A stretch of DNA of 44,014 nucleotides from Gammaproteobacteria bacterium BRH_c0 (GCA_000961645.1 LADM01000004.1:1-44014); one strand, 5' to 3'; counted from the first letter of the stretch, positions 26,805-35,958 are shown. Notes: generated by a model from the sequence alone, not told the origin. Numbers and translations: made by a program.

Positions 26805-28472
26805 TTGCTGACATCCCTGACCATCAAAAACTTTACCCTGGTTGAGCACCTGGATATGGAGTTCAGCCCCGGTATGACCACCATCACCGGCGAGACCGGG
26901 GCGGGCAAGTCCCTGGTGCTGGACGCCCTCGGCATGGCCCTGGGTGATCGCGGCGACACCGATCGCATCCGCGCCGGAGCCGATCGCGCCGAAGTCAGCG
27001 CGGTGTTCGCCATCGACAACAACCCCCTTGCCTCAGTCTGGCTGGCAGACAACGATCTGGCACAAGGCAGCGAATGCCTGATGCGCCGCATTATCACCAG
27101 CGAAGGCCGCTCGCGGGGCTTTATCAACGGCCAGCCCGCCACCATGCAGCAGCTCCAGCAACTGGGGGAGCTGATGATCGACATTCACAGCCAGCACGAG
27201 CATCAGTCGCTGCTCAAGCGCGACACCCACCGCCGCCTGCTGGATCTGTTCGCCGATGGCGAGGCCCTCGCCAGCGAGGTCAACCAGCGGTATCGCGACT
27301 GGCATGGAGTCAGGCAGCGCCTCGAGGACCTGGAAAGCCACGCTGACGATATTGAGGCCAGACGGGTGCTGTTGCAGTTCCAGGCAGAAGAACTCGACGC
27401 CCTGGCCCTGGGCGAAAACGAACTGGCGGAACTGGAAAAGGAGCAGCATCTGCTGGCTAACGCCGAACATATCCTGCGCGACAGCCATGCCGCCCTCACC
27501 CTCTGTCGCGATGGCGAGCAGGGGGATGCCCGCACCCTGCTGGGACAGGCGCTGCACCTGCTGCAGGTGCAGCCGGATAAAACTACCTACCTGACCGAGG
27601 CGGAAAACCTGCTCGATTCGGCACTGATCCAGCTCGACGAAGCAGCACGCGAAATACAGCGCCACATCGACAGCTTCGACCTCAACCCCGAGCGCCTGCT
27701 GGAGGTGGAAGAGCGCCTCAGCCTTGTCTACCAGCTGGCCCGCAAACACCGGGTCAAGCCCGATGCCCTCGCCGAACTGCACCGCCAGCTGCGCGAGGAG
27801 CTCGAGAATCTCAGCGCTGGCCAGGGTGGCATCGAGGGATTGCGCCAGCAGGAAGCAACGCTGGAAAAGGCGCTAAGCGCGTCAGAAAGCAAACTCAGCG
27901 CCCTGCGCAAGTCAGCCGCCAAGCGCTTTGCCGAGGCCGTGAATCAGCAGCTGGCGAGCCTCGCCATGGCCAGCGCCAGCCTGCTGGTTGACCTCGCTCC
28001 CACCGGCACACACAGCCCGCAAGGGCGTGAAGTCGTTGAATTCAAGCTCAGCACCAACCCCGGCCAGCCCCACCGCCCGCTGATCAGGATTGCTTCCGGC
28101 GGCGAACTGTCGCGCATCAGCCTGGCCATTCAGGTGGTGGCGGCACGCCATACGGATATTCCCACCCTGGTGTTTGACGAAGTCGATGTGGGTATTGGCG
28201 GTGCAGTGGCGGAGGTGGTGGGCCGCCTGCTGCGTCAGCTCGGCGAGAAAGGCCAGGTGATCTGCGTAACCCACCTGCCCCAGGTGGCCAGCTGCGCCCA
28301 CCAGCATATGCTGGCCAGCAAACACAGCAACGGCGCGGTGGCACAGAGCCAGCTTGTGGCGTTGACGCCGGAACAGCGGGTGGATGAGATCGCGCGCATG
28401 CTGGGCGGTGCCACCATTACGGCCAACACCCGCGCCAGCGCCGGGGAAATGCTCAAACTGTCGAGGGAGTAA
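26805..28472 (+). CDS. recN: DNA repair protein RecN
   Basis: This SMC-like ATPase acts in double-strand-break repair. It has Walker A TGETGAGKSLVLDAL near residue 29, a long coiled-coil middle (about 150-370), the signature RIASGGELSRISLAIQ near 425 and Walker B TLVFDEVDVGIGG, then CVTHLPQVAS. I place the start at the TTG at 26805 (AGGA 10 nt upstream), giving 555 residues and the usual opening SLTIKNF. An ATG at 26730 would add a 25-residue extension not typical of the family and has a TATAAA just before it that may be the -10 box. No canonical LexA box is visible upstream. Confidence 0.9.
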   Translation: MLTSLTIKNFTLVEHLDMEFSPGMTTITGETGAGKSLVLDALGMALGDRGDTDRIRAGADRAEVSAVFAIDNNPLASVWLADNDLAQGSECLMRRIITSEGRSRGFINGQPATMQQLQQLGELMIDIHSQHEHQSLLKRDTHRRLLDLFADGEALASEVNQRYRDWHGVRQRLEDLESHADDIEARRVLLQFQAEELDALALGENELAELEKEQHLLANAEHILRDSHAALTLCRDGEQGDARTLLGQALHLLQVQPDKTTYLTEAENLLDSALIQLDEAAREIQRHIDSFDLNPERLLEVEERLSLVYQLARKHRVKPDALAELHRQLREELENLSAGQGGIEGLRQQEATLEKALSASESKLSALRKSAAKRFAEAVNQQLASLAMASASLLVDLAPTGTHSPQGREVVEFKLSTNPGQPHRPLIRIASGGELSRISLAIQVVAARHTDIPTLVFDEVDVGIGGAVAEVVGRLLRQLGEKGQVICVTHLPQVASCAHQHMLASKHSNGAVAQSQLVALTPEQRVDEIARMLGGATITANTRASAGEMLKLSRE

Positions 28473-28508
28473 ATTGCTCGCGCAGATATGCAGTGGGCAA
28501 AGGTGCCA

Positions 28509-28931
28509 CTATTTTGACTTTGTTGACTTCAGCGGCTTCACATACAGCACCAGGCTGTGACCCACCACTTCATAACCCCTTTCGGCAGCGATGCTGGTTT
28601 GCAGGCTTTCGATTTCATCGCTGTGAAACTCAATCACCTCACCAGTGGCTGTGCACACCATGTGATCGTGGTGTTCGCCGTGGTCAATTTCGTAGACGGC
28701 GGGACCGCTGTCAAAATTGTGCCGCTCCACCAACCCGGCTGACTCAAACTGGGTCAGCACCCGGTATACCGTGGCAATGCCCACATCTTCGCCCGCTTCG
28801 AGCAGTGAGCGGTAAACATCTTCCGCTGTGAGGTGACGCTGCTCGGCATTTTCGAGGATCTGGAGAATCTTTACCCTGGGAAGGGTCACCTTGAGCCCCG
28901 CCTTGCGCAGCTCCTGATTTTCACCGGCCAT
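28509..28931 (-). CDS. fur: Ferric uptake regulator Fur
   Basis: This 140-residue metal-dependent repressor has an N-terminal winged helix (LKVTLPRVKILQIL; EDVYRSLLEAGEDVGIATVYRVLTQFE) and a C-terminal dimer domain with the metal-binding HGEHHDHMVC segment. Only one Cys remains of the CxxC pair found in many Fur proteins (C-T-A-T here), as in pseudomonad-type Fur. It is divergent from bamE and lies beside recN, the usual gammaproteobacterial order. Confidence 0.95.
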   Translation of the reverse strand: MAGENQELRKAGLKVTLPRVKILQILENAEQRHLTAEDVYRSLLEAGEDVGIATVYRVLTQFESAGLVERHNFDSGPAVYEIDHGEHHDHMVCTATGEVIEFHSDEIESLQTSIAAERGYEVVGHSLVLYVKPLKSTKSK

Positions 28932-29001
28932 TGTCTGACGCCCCTTCTCTCTGATCTATCGAGCAGGTATTATCCACCTTCGCACCGGATACTGGAACCC
29001 C

Positions 29002-29388
29002 ATGATGCCATCACGACTTGCTCTAGCCCTGCTGTTCAGCCTGACCCTGGTGTCCGGTTGTTCCTATTTTCAATTTCCCGGCATACACCGGGTCGAAGTG
29101 CAGCAAGGCAATATCATCACCCAGGACATGGTCAACCAGCTGCGCCCCGGCATGACCAAGTCCCAGGTGCGCTTTATCATGGGCACCCCGCTGGTGGCTG
29201 ACAGCTTTCACCAAAACCGCTGGGATTATTACTACAGCGTCAAGAAATCCAATGACGAGCTGAAGCGTGAACAGGTCACCGTTTACTTTTCCGAGGGCAA
29301 GCTGACCAATATCCGCGGCGACTATGCCCCCGCAGGGGCCAGCACCAAGGCAGAGGACAAGCCGGACAGTGAGCAGAGTGAAGAGTAA
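29002..29388 (+). CDS. bamE: Outer membrane assembly lipoprotein BamE (OmlA/SmpA)
   Basis: This 128-residue lipoprotein is part of the BAM complex that inserts beta-barrel proteins into the outer membrane. A signal peptide ends in the lipobox LVSGC (lipidated Cys20), and the SmpA/OmlA domain has the signature NQLRPGMTKSQVRFIMGTPL and NRWDYYYSV. An in-frame ATG one codon downstream (29005) is an equally possible start. The C-terminal tail is Lys/Glu/Ser-rich and probably disordered. Confidence 0.95.
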   Translation: MMPSRLALALLFSLTLVSGCSYFQFPGIHRVEVQQGNIITQDMVNQLRPGMTKSQVRFIMGTPLVADSFHQNRWDYYYSVKKSNDELKREQVTVYFSEGKLTNIRGDYAPAGASTKAEDKPDSEQSEE

Positions 29389-29444
29389 TTTGCCACCCGG
29401 GATTTGTCCCTGAAGCCTTATTTCCCCCTGTTTTTATCAGCCAC

Positions 29445-29474
29445 AAAAATGCCCGCCAATTGGCGGGCATTTTT
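29445..29474. terminator. Bidirectional terminator (bamE / SDR)
   Basis: AAAAATGCCCGCCAA (29445-29459) pairs with TTGGCGGGCATTTTT (29460-29474) as a perfect 30-bp palindrome with A- and T-runs at the ends. It ends bamE rightward and the SDR gene leftward. Confidence 0.93.
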
Positions 29475-29487
29475 ATTCATTTCACTG

Positions 29488-30297
29488 TTATCCCATCTGC
29501 GCGAGCACTTCGCCCACAAAGGGCTGATGGGTGGTAATGCCGCCATCCACGGAAAACAGTTGGCCGGTGACGAAGCTAGCATCATCGGAAGCGAGAAATA
29601 CCACTGCGCCAGCGATATCATCCGGACGGCCAAGTCGGGGCAACAGGGTATGCCGTTCGAGCATCTCAAGGGTTGCCTCTGGCAGCATTTCCCTGGCCAG
29701 GGGAGTTACGATCATCCCCGGCAGGATGGCGTTGCAACGCACATTCTGCTTGCCAAACTGGGCAGCTACGTTGCGGGTCAGGCTGTTGATGGCCGCCTTG
29801 GAGGAGGAGTAGGCAGGATTGAACACATCCCCCAGGATGGAGGTCCCGGAACTGGTATTGATGACGGAACCGCCACCCCCCTTCACCATCACCGGCACAC
29901 AGTGCTTGATCATCAGCATGGTGCCACGGGTGTTGACGGTGTAGGCGCGATCCCACACTTCCGCCGTCAACTCAGCGATGGGACCATCGGCGGCCATCTG
30001 GGCGATACGGGTATCGGCGGCATTGTTGTGCAGAATGTCGATGCGACCGTAGCGCTCAACCACGGCAGCGGCGAGACCGCGAATGCTCTCTTCGTCCACC
30101 AGATCGAGGCGGTAGGCAAAGGCGTCGCCGCCATTGTCGCAGATATCCTTTGCCACCTTGGTGGCGCCGTCGATATTGATATCCGCCAGCACCACTTTGG
30201 CGCCCGCTGCGGCCAGGGCGCGAGCGCAGGCTTCACCGATATTGGCGCCGGAGCCACTGACAATGGCTACCCGGCCTTCAAGTTTTTTGCTGTCCAT
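29488..30297 (-). CDS. SDR-family oxidoreductase
   Basis: This 269-residue classical short-chain dehydrogenase has a cofactor loop SGSGANIG (TGxxxGxG type) at 14-21 and Asp39 after the second strand, which favours NAD(H). NNAA lies at 91-94, Ser149/150, and the catalytic pair Tyr163 and Lys167 in YSSSK; GGITTHQPF marks the C-terminal region. Substrate unknown. It lies downstream of the APH-like kinase on the same strand and probably in one transcript, with a 150-bp gap (30298-30447) in which I see no gene. Confidence 0.88.
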   Translation of the reverse strand: MDSKKLEGRVAIVSGSGANIGEACARALAAAGAKVVLADINIDGATKVAKDICDNGGDAFAYRLDLVDEESIRGLAAAVVERYGRIDILHNNAADTRIAQMAADGPIAELTAEVWDRAYTVNTRGTMLMIKHCVPVMVKGGGGSVINTSSGTSILGDVFNPAYSSSKAAINSLTRNVAAQFGKQNVRCNAILPGMIVTPLAREMLPEATLEMLERHTLLPRLGRPDDIAGAVVFLASDDASFVTGQLFSVDGGITTHQPFVGEVLAQMG

Positions 30298-30447
30298 GGA
30301 TTCACTCTTTATGGGTTATTCACAGGAGGGTTATGAAAAGCCCCTGTACAACCTGCTGCACGCCACTCGTTACAAGTCTGCGGAACAGATTGTCAGGGGC
30401 CGTCAGTGTGGGCCCGGGTTCGCCAGCCGGCAACCGGTACCGTTTGA

Positions 30448-31569
30448 TCAGGCACCCAATAGCGCTTTCCAGGTATCCAGATCTTCGCCTGCAGTGAAGA
30501 AGCGTTCGTTCATGGGCAAGCCCTTCTGGCCCCACTGGTCATAATTGGCGACCCAGGCCTGCATGCCGTAAATCACCCAGCGGCGGTATTGCTCAAAGAT
30601 CTCGTCGACACCGGGCACACCCTCAAGACCGCGCGCCAACAGGCACTCCCGGTAGTGCTTGAGCAGATCGCGCTCGGAGGAGCGGCGCTGTTCGATGGAA
30701 AGCGCACCGACAGTGAAGTAAGTCAGGTCGCGCCAGGGACGCCCCTTGCGCACCAGTTGCCAATCCATCCACATGCGCTCGCCACTGGGCAGCTTGTAGG
30801 TGTTGCCCTGATGGCAATCGCCGAGATTGATGCAGTAAGGGTGATTGCGGGAGTGTTCCCACTCCGCCAGGGCATCGTAGGCGCGCTGCAGTTTGCCGGG
30901 GTCGTCGAGATAGTGCTGGGGCAGGATGGCGCGGACGGTGGGACTCTCCAGGTTCAGATCGATCCATTTCTGCATGATGCGGATCTGGTCGTTGTCGATG
31001 GGAGTGGCCATGGACACCGGCAGCCAGGGCTGATCCAGCAGCGGACTGTTCCACAGATCGCTGTGCATATGGGCCATGCCTTCGAGGGCGCTGGCGACAC
31101 CATCGACACCCACATCATCGAGGCTGAAGCCGAATGTTCCGCCGCGCAGGGTCAGGTCTTCGAGGATGATTACACCGTGGCCCTTGCCATCGTCATCCCA
31201 GTCGGCGTAGTAACAGGTCGGCACTGGCACCGTCATCCTGTCGCCGAGAAAATGATAAAACTGGGCTTCCAGCAGGCAGATATCGACATCATCAAAACCA
31301 CCGGAAAAATTCGACTTGAGACACATTTGCTCAGGCAGACCGGCAGCCTTGCCAGCCTGGTTGAAGTGCAGCTTCATGCGCAGTTTGGAGGTGTGGCTGT
31401 CGATGTATTGCAGCTCTTCCATGGCCTCCACCACCACGCCCGGGTACTTGTTTTGCAGCGCACTGGTGAGCCACTGGGGGGTCACTTCATCCTTGCTCCA
31501 GGGCAATTTGCCGGTGCGGGCCGGATAGGGACGCGGGACAATGGGCGGTGACCTGACTTCTACTACCAT
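30448..31569 (-). CDS. APH/ecdysteroid-kinase-like phosphotransferase
   Basis: This 373-residue protein is of the aminoglycoside-phosphotransferase superfamily, closest in feel to the EcKL/DUF1679 branch. Visible marks are a candidate ATP-binding Lys85 in CLKSNFSG, the catalytic loop LGDCHQGN at 249-256 (Asp251, with Leu instead of the usual His at the first position), and the metal-binding DWQ at 269-271. The likely reaction is phosphorylation of a hydroxyl on a small molecule. It is not evidence of antibiotic resistance. Neighbouring SDR and TetR genes suggest a regulated pathway for modifying a hydroxylated, perhaps lipophilic, compound; that is inference. Confidence 0.8.
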   Translation of the reverse strand: MVVEVRSPPIVPRPYPARTGKLPWSKDEVTPQWLTSALQNKYPGVVVEAMEELQYIDSHTSKLRMKLHFNQAGKAAGLPEQMCLKSNFSGGFDDVDICLLEAQFYHFLGDRMTVPVPTCYYADWDDDGKGHGVIILEDLTLRGGTFGFSLDDVGVDGVASALEGMAHMHSDLWNSPLLDQPWLPVSMATPIDNDQIRIMQKWIDLNLESPTVRAILPQHYLDDPGKLQRAYDALAEWEHSRNHPYCINLGDCHQGNTYKLPSGERMWMDWQLVRKGRPWRDLTYFTVGALSIEQRRSSERDLLKHYRECLLARGLEGVPGVDEIFEQYRRWVIYGMQAWVANYDQWGQKGLPMNERFFTAGEDLDTWKALLGA

Positions 31570-31688
31570 GATGCTTCTCCTGCAATCTGCATAATCTTAT
31601 AAAGTGGATAGAGGGCAACAGCTCGTTGCTCGCGTCGCCCTGTAAAGGAAGTGTTGGCGCTGTCGGCAAGGACAGGAAAATCGCGGGC

Positions 31689-31754
31689 AGGGTAAAATCC
31701 CCATCTCATTAAGTCAATTGTATTAATGGCAGAGAATGTTTACTCTGCATACAA
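31689..31754. promoter_or_regulatory. Kinase-SDR promoter with palindromic TetR-type operator
   Basis: On the minus strand TTGACT (31717-31712), a 17-bp spacer and TACCCT (31694-31689) form a sigma-70 promoter for the kinase and SDR genes. Immediately upstream lies GCAGAG-N8-CTCTGC (31729-31748), flanked by TTGTAT and ATACAA (31718-31754). It is a palindrome of the size TetR dimers use, within the 305-bp gap between the kinase and the TetR gene. Nothing else gene-like is seen in the gap. Confidence 0.62.
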
Positions 31755-31874
31755 TAAGAGTCAGTGGCCCCGGGCTTGATTATCGGCCCCATTGCCGGGT
31801 AACTTAGCCGGTCGTGACTTAAATTCCACATTTCCGGTTATTAACCACCGCCTTGTTGAGAGCCAGCCAGACCG

Positions 31875-32582
31875 ATGACAGAGCACCTAAACCACAAGAA
31901 TAAAGAACGCGGCAACAAGAAGAGCTCCTTCAACATGCACTCCAAGGGCGCGCAAAAATTGATGCTGACCGCCGAGCGCCTGTTTGGTGAACGGGGAATT
32001 GATGCCGTCTCCCTGCGTCAGATTGTTAGTGCTGCGGGCCAGGCCAACAGCTCGGCGGTACAGCACCATTTCGGCACCAAGGAAGGGCTGATCCAGGCAG
32101 TCTACGATATGCGCCTGCCGGAACTGGATATCGGCCGCAAGCGCCGACTCGACGCCGCCCGCGACAGCAACGGTAATGTGTCGGTGCCACAACTGCTGGT
32201 GGCGCTGTATATGCCGATAGTGGAGGATTACGATGAAGTGGCACAAAAAAGTTGTGCCCTGTTCAGCTCGCGCCTGATGCAGGAGGATATCAACAACCAC
32301 CCCTACTACAGCACCAAGGTGCCGCAGCCCGCTTATGACGAAATCATCCAGCGTATGGGCGCACACTTCAGCTATCTGCCCCATGAGGTGTTGCTGGTGC
32401 GCATGCGCCTGGCATCGGAACTGTTCTTTGGCGCCCTCGGCGAGTGGCATCGCCTGAGTCACATGCAGACATCACCCTATCCGGCGCCCGAGCCATTCTG
32501 GAATGAAGCCCTGCAGGCCATCGAAGCGCTTTTCAGGTTGCCCTACACAGGCACCAGCTGGCGCGCCACTGCAACCAGTTGA
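31875..32582 (+). CDS. TetR/AcrR-family transcriptional regulator
   Basis: This 235-residue regulator has a basic N-terminal tail and then the TetR DNA-binding domain (about 27-75: KLMLTAERLFGERGIDAVSL, AAGQANSSAVQHHFGTKEGLI). The C-terminal ligand and dimer domain is not assignable to a known ligand. It is transcribed away from the kinase-SDR pair, and a palindrome in the shared gap is a candidate operator, so it most likely controls those genes and itself. A shorter start at 31935 (MHSKGAQK) is possible. Confidence 0.88.
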   Translation: MTEHLNHKNKERGNKKSSFNMHSKGAQKLMLTAERLFGERGIDAVSLRQIVSAAGQANSSAVQHHFGTKEGLIQAVYDMRLPELDIGRKRRLDAARDSNGNVSVPQLLVALYMPIVEDYDEVAQKSCALFSSRLMQEDINNHPYYSTKVPQPAYDEIIQRMGAHFSYLPHEVLLVRMRLASELFFGALGEWHRLSHMQTSPYPAPEPFWNEALQAIEALFRLPYTGTSWRATATS

Positions 32583-32664
32583 CCCTTGTTAACGAGGCTA
32601 GCCGATAACGGCGAGAGCCCGGTGCGGCACTATTGAACCTGCGTCCAGATCCAGAAGGGAATCC

Positions 32665-32991
32665 TCAGCCGCGCTCCCGACGGGATTTTTCTGCGCGCTG
32701 CTTGCGCACTTCCTTGGGGTCCGCCTGCAGCGGGCGGTAAATCTCCACCCGGTCGCCGGGCCCAAGCACGTACTCCGCCGGGGCTGCCAGGCCCTTGGAA
32801 CCGAGCGCCTGGCCAAAAATGCCCATCGGCGACTCGCTGATATCTTCGCCGGGAAATTCATTGGCGATATTCGACAGCGACACCGCCTGCAGGGCCGTGG
32901 TGCCGGGGCGCACCTTGAGACTCACCAGCTTTTGCTTGTGGGGCAGCGCAAAGGCCACCTCGACATTGATCAGGTCTTCGGTACTATTCAC
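32665..32991 (-). CDS. rnfH: RnfH-family (UPF0125) protein
   Basis: This small protein of 108 residues has the beta-grasp, ubiquitin-like fold of RnfH/RatB: INVEVAFALPHKQKLVSLKV, a PGTTALQAV loop, and GDRVEIYRPLQADPKEVRKQRAE near the end. Function is unclear. The start is probably a GTG at 32991 with AGGA upstream; a GTG at 33024 that overlaps the ratA stop is the alternative. It sits directly after ratA, the usual pairing. Confidence 0.88.
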   Translation of the reverse strand: MNSTEDLINVEVAFALPHKQKLVSLKVRPGTTALQAVSLSNIANEFPGEDISESPMGIFGQALGSKGLAAPAEYVLGPGDRVEIYRPLQADPKEVRKQRAEKSRRERG

Positions 32992-33020
32992 TGTTGATTC
33001 CTGTTGAGTACTTTTGCCAT

Positions 33021-33464
33021 TCACGATTTTTTGCCATAAACCGCAGCGGCGCGGCCAGTCAGCGCCGCCACCAGATTGTTCGCCACTCCGGCAAACAGAC
33101 TGGTAGCGGCAACCCCCATCAGCCCGCTGTTGGCCTCAAATTCCAGATTAAGGCTTACCTTGCAGGCCTGTGGCGACAGCGCCTTGAACAACCAGGTGCC
33201 GCGCAACTGCTTGAAAGGGCCGCTATGGAGCTGCATGGCGATTTCTTCGCAGGGCTTGAGACTGTTACGGGTGGTAAAGCTGTAGCTCACGCCCTTCTTG
33301 CGCAAATCCAGCCGCGCCACCATAAAGTCTTCGCCGCGCTCAAGTATCTCGGCGCCGCAACAACCGTCCATATAGGCGGGGTAACTCGCCACATCGTTGA
33401 CCAGATTGTACATTTCTTCGGCGGAATGCAGCACCAGGGCGCTGCGCTGAATCGCAGTCAACAT
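33021..33464 (-). CDS. ratA: RatA-family START/polyketide-cyclase protein
   Basis: This 147-residue protein of the SRPBCC fold is the bacterial homologue of the ubiquinone-binding COQ10. It has the typical opening QRSALVLHSAEEMYNLVNDV, YPAYMDGCCGAEI and the FKQLRGTWLF region. RatA was reported to inhibit 70S ribosome association in E. coli; a quinone-related role is also proposed for the family. Start at 33464, one base after the transporter stop (TGATATG), so the transporter, ratA and rnfH probably form one transcript. Confidence 0.9.
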   Translation of the reverse strand: MLTAIQRSALVLHSAEEMYNLVNDVASYPAYMDGCCGAEILERGEDFMVARLDLRKKGVSYSFTTRNSLKPCEEIAMQLHSGPFKQLRGTWLFKALSPQACKVSLNLEFEANSGLMGVAATSLFAGVANNLVAALTGRAAAVYGKKS

Positions 33465-33465
33465 A

Positions 33466-34836
33466 TCAGGCAAACTTGTTGTAGAGGCCAAACACAAAGA
33501 TCACTCCGATCGCCAGGGGTGACACGTAACGCAGCAGCCAGTGCCAGATCGCCAGCAACAATGGGCTGGTATCACTCAGGGCTTCCTTGGCCTGATCCCG
33601 CTTCATCACCCAACCGGCAAACAGAGCGATCAACAGGCCAATCAGCGGCAACATCACGCTGGCAGTGACAAAATCCATCACGTCAAAAAAGGTATTGCCT
33701 GCAATGGTGTAATCCTTCCACAGATTGAAGGACAGTACCGTACCGATCCCCAGCAGCCAGCACAGCGTGCCCAGCAGCAGGTTGGCCGATACCCGGTTGA
33801 AGCCCAGCGACTCAATGAGCCAGGCAACACCCGGTTCAATCAGGGAAATCGACGAGCTCCAGGCGGCGATGGTTACCAGTACAAAAAACAGGGTGCCAAA
33901 AAACAGGCCGCCCGGCATGTTGCCAAAAATCACCGGCAGGGTCTGGAACATCAGGCTGGGACCGGCGTCGGGCGCCATACCCGGCGTCGCAAATACCATG
34001 GGGAAAATTGCCATCCCCGCCATCAGTGCCACCAGGGTGTCGAGAAAGGCAATGGTCACCACAGTGCGGCCGATGGGCGCGCCCTCCGGCATATAGGCGC
34101 CGTAGGCCATGATGGCACCCATCCCCAGGCTGAGGCTGAAAAAGGCATGGCCCAAAGCCTCCAGCACACCATCCCAACTCAGGCTCTCATAGCGGAAACT
34201 GAACAGAAAACGCGCACCGGCGGCAAAATCGCCGGTATTGACGGCGTAGAGGATCAGCGCCACCAGCAGGACAAACAGCATCGGCATCATGACTCGCGCA
34301 GCAACCCCAAGCCCCCGGGTTACACCGCCGATCACCACCCCCATGGTCAATATCATAAAAGCCGTCTGACACAGCAACAGCTGCTGCGGATCGGCCAGCA
34401 AGGCGGAAAACCTGGCCGCCGACTCCTTGCCCGTGGCGCCCTGCAAACTGCCGCTGGCCATCTCCACCACGTAATTGAGCGCCCAACCGGCAATCACCCC
34501 GTAATAGGACAGAATCAACAACCCGACCACCACACCCAGCCAGCCAATGCTGCGCCACAGGGGATGCGCCCCCGCCTCCCGGACGAGATGGTTCATGGTG
34601 TTGATGGGACTCATGCCGCCCCGGCGACCGAGCATCACCTCGGCCATCATCACCGGCACACCCACCAGCAAAATGCACCCCAGGTATATCAATACAAAGG
34701 CACCACCACCGTTTTCTCCGGCGATATAGGGGAATTTCCAGATATTGCCCAGCCCCACCGCCGACCCTGTCGCCGCCAGGATAAACGTCCAGCGGCTCGC
34801 CCAGGTTCCGTGCAGGCGCCTGTTTCCATCGACCAT
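33466..34836 (-). CDS. Sodium-dependent transporter, NSS (SNF) family
   Basis: This is a 456-residue inner membrane protein with about 11-12 spans. The family fingerprint is in TM1: [20 protein letters not shown], which forms the Na+ and substrate site. It is followed by the [15 protein letters not shown] segment. Bacterial members such as LeuT and MhsT import amino acids with Na+; the substrate here is not predictable. It lies between ratA and smpB, which are usually adjacent, so it is an insertion into conserved gene order. Confidence 0.92.
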   Translation of the reverse strand: MVDGNRRLHGTWASRWTFILAATGSAVGLGNIWKFPYIAGENGGGAFVLIYLGCILLVGVPVMMAEVMLGRRGGMSPINTMNHLVREAGAHPLWRSIGWLGVVVGLLILSYYGVIAGWALNYVVEMASGSLQGATGKESAARFSALLADPQQLLLCQTAFMILTMGVVIGGVTRGLGVAARVMMPMLFVLLVALILYAVNTGDFAAGARFLFSFRYESLSWDGVLEALGHAFFSLSLGMGAIMAYGAYMPEGAPIGRTVVTIAFLDTLVALMAGMAIFPMVFATPGMAPDAGPSLMFQTLPVIFGNMPGGLFFGTLFFVLVTIAAWSSSISLIEPGVAWLIESLGFNRVSANLLLGTLCWLLGIGTVLSFNLWKDYTIAGNTFFDVMDFVTASVMLPLIGLLIALFAGWVMKRDQAKEALSDTSPLLLAIWHWLLRYVSPLAIGVIFVFGLYNKFA

Positions 34837-34924
34837 GGTTCAACCTCGGGATTTTCCCGGATTGTACTCTGTGGCTTACAGCAACAAAACCGCCAGCACA
34901 GTAGGAACTCCAACCCGCAGCCCG

Positions 34925-34939
34925 TATAATCGCGCCATG
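34925..34939 (+). promoter_or_regulatory. smpB -10 box adjoining the start codon (likely leaderless mRNA)
   Basis: A perfect TATAAT at 34925-34930 lies six bases before the smpB ATG (34937). A transcript starting at the usual distance from the -10 would begin at or next to the A of the ATG. No Shine-Dalgarno is present in the intervening CGCGCC. The -35 region is weak (TAGGAA at 17 bp). Confidence 0.62.
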
Positions 34940-35416
34940 TCGACCAAATCCAAAAAACAGAACTCCGGCTCCACCACCATCGCCCTCAACAAACGCGCCC
35001 GCCACGACTACTTCATCGAAGAGAAGTTTGAGGCCGGGCTCGCCCTGAAAGGCTGGGAAGTAAAGAGTCTGCGAGCGGGCAAAGCCCAGCTCACGGACAG
35101 CTATGTCTTTTTCAAGGATGGCGAAGCCTGGCTGCTCAACGCCCTGATCACCCCTCTCGACACCGCCTCCACCCACTTTGTCACCGAGCCGACCCGCTAC
35201 CGCAAGCTGCTGCTCAACAGGCGCGAACTTGACAAGATTGCCGGTGCTGTCCAGCAAAAGGGCTACACCTGTGTCGCCACTGCCCTGTACTGGAAAAAAC
35301 ACATGGTGAAGTGCGAAATCGCCCTCGCCAAAGGCAAGGCCGAATACGACAAGCGCGACACCGAAAAAGAGCGCGACTGGCAGCGTCAGAAGCAACGCAT
35401 CCTGCGCCACTCTTGA
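34937..35416 (+). CDS. smpB: SsrA-binding protein SmpB
   Basis: This 159-residue RNA-binding protein loads tmRNA into stalled ribosomes in trans-translation. Typical features are [32 protein letters not shown], the [13 protein letters not shown] segment, and the basic C-terminal tail [19 protein letters not shown]. The C-terminal tail enters the mRNA channel. Its partner ssrA lies 139 bp downstream on the same strand. The start at 34937 is set by homology; the upstream in-frame extension is not SmpB-like. Confidence 0.96.
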   Translation: MSTKSKKQNSGSTTIALNKRARHDYFIEEKFEAGLALKGWEVKSLRAGKAQLTDSYVFFKDGEAWLLNALITPLDTASTHFVTEPTRYRKLLLNRRELDKIAGAVQQKGYTCVATALYWKKHMVKCEIALAKGKAEYDKRDTEKERDWQRQKQRILRHS

Positions 35417-35555
35417 GCAGCAGATCGACAACCCGACCCGATCCCCACTTGAAATGTGCTAGACTGGCCCCCATCTAACGGATACCCCATTCTGTTTTAA
35501 GGGTTATTCACAGGATGAATGTTGACCGGGTCGTTACCGCTCAACAGAAACACCA

Positions 35556-35946
35556 GGGGGCGTTTTGGATTCGACGCCGGTTACAAAACCCAAGGTGCAT
35601 GCCGAGATGGCGACGAATCTCGTAAATCCAGAGTCGCAAACCTATAGTTGCCAACGACGACAACTACGCACTCGCTGCTTAAACACCAGTAGAGTGCCGC
35701 CTGACCGGAGCCGTGCTTATGCGTCCGGAGCTGAATCTCCCTCGGGGGTGAAAGCGCTCAGACGTCGACCTTCATAAGATCGCAACAAAGCTCGTCCGGG
35801 GCAGCGTTGTTAAAACCTTACCGGAATCGCAGTTGGTCTTCCCTGCCTGTCGGGTAGCCTGCTGTTAAATTCAAAGACGGGATAAGCATGTAGAGCCGCG
35901 GGCGGAGGACTGGCGGACAGGGGTTCAACTCCCCTCGCCTCCACCA
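35556..35946 (+). ncRNA. ssrA: Transfer-messenger RNA (tmRNA)
   Basis: The 5' end GGGGGCG pairs with CGCCTCC at the 3' end, followed by ACCA (35943-35946), giving a 7-bp tRNA-like acceptor stem with one G-U. TTGGATTCGACG near the 5' end and GGTTCAACTCC near the 3' end are the D-like and T-loop segments. The tag frame runs from GCC at 35650 to the TAA at 35680-35682 and encodes ANDDNYALAA, a tag of the gammaproteobacterial type. The GACAGGGGTTC region before the acceptor stem is a known integration target, and an integrase gene follows. The 139 bp between smpB and the 5' end contain no gene and no clear promoter. Confidence 0.95.
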
Positions 35947-35958
35947 CTTCAACATCTA

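Noticed and set aside
30448-31569. Antibiotic-resistance kinase
   Set aside because: The APH-like fold is shared by many metabolic kinases; the first catalytic-loop residue is Leu and the context is an SDR and a TetR regulator, not resistance genes.
33541-34929. 462-codon frame antisense to the NSS transporter
   Set aside because: Composition is low-complexity (Gln/His/Arg-rich), as expected for the reverse strand of a membrane protein gene; the transporter is clear on the other strand.
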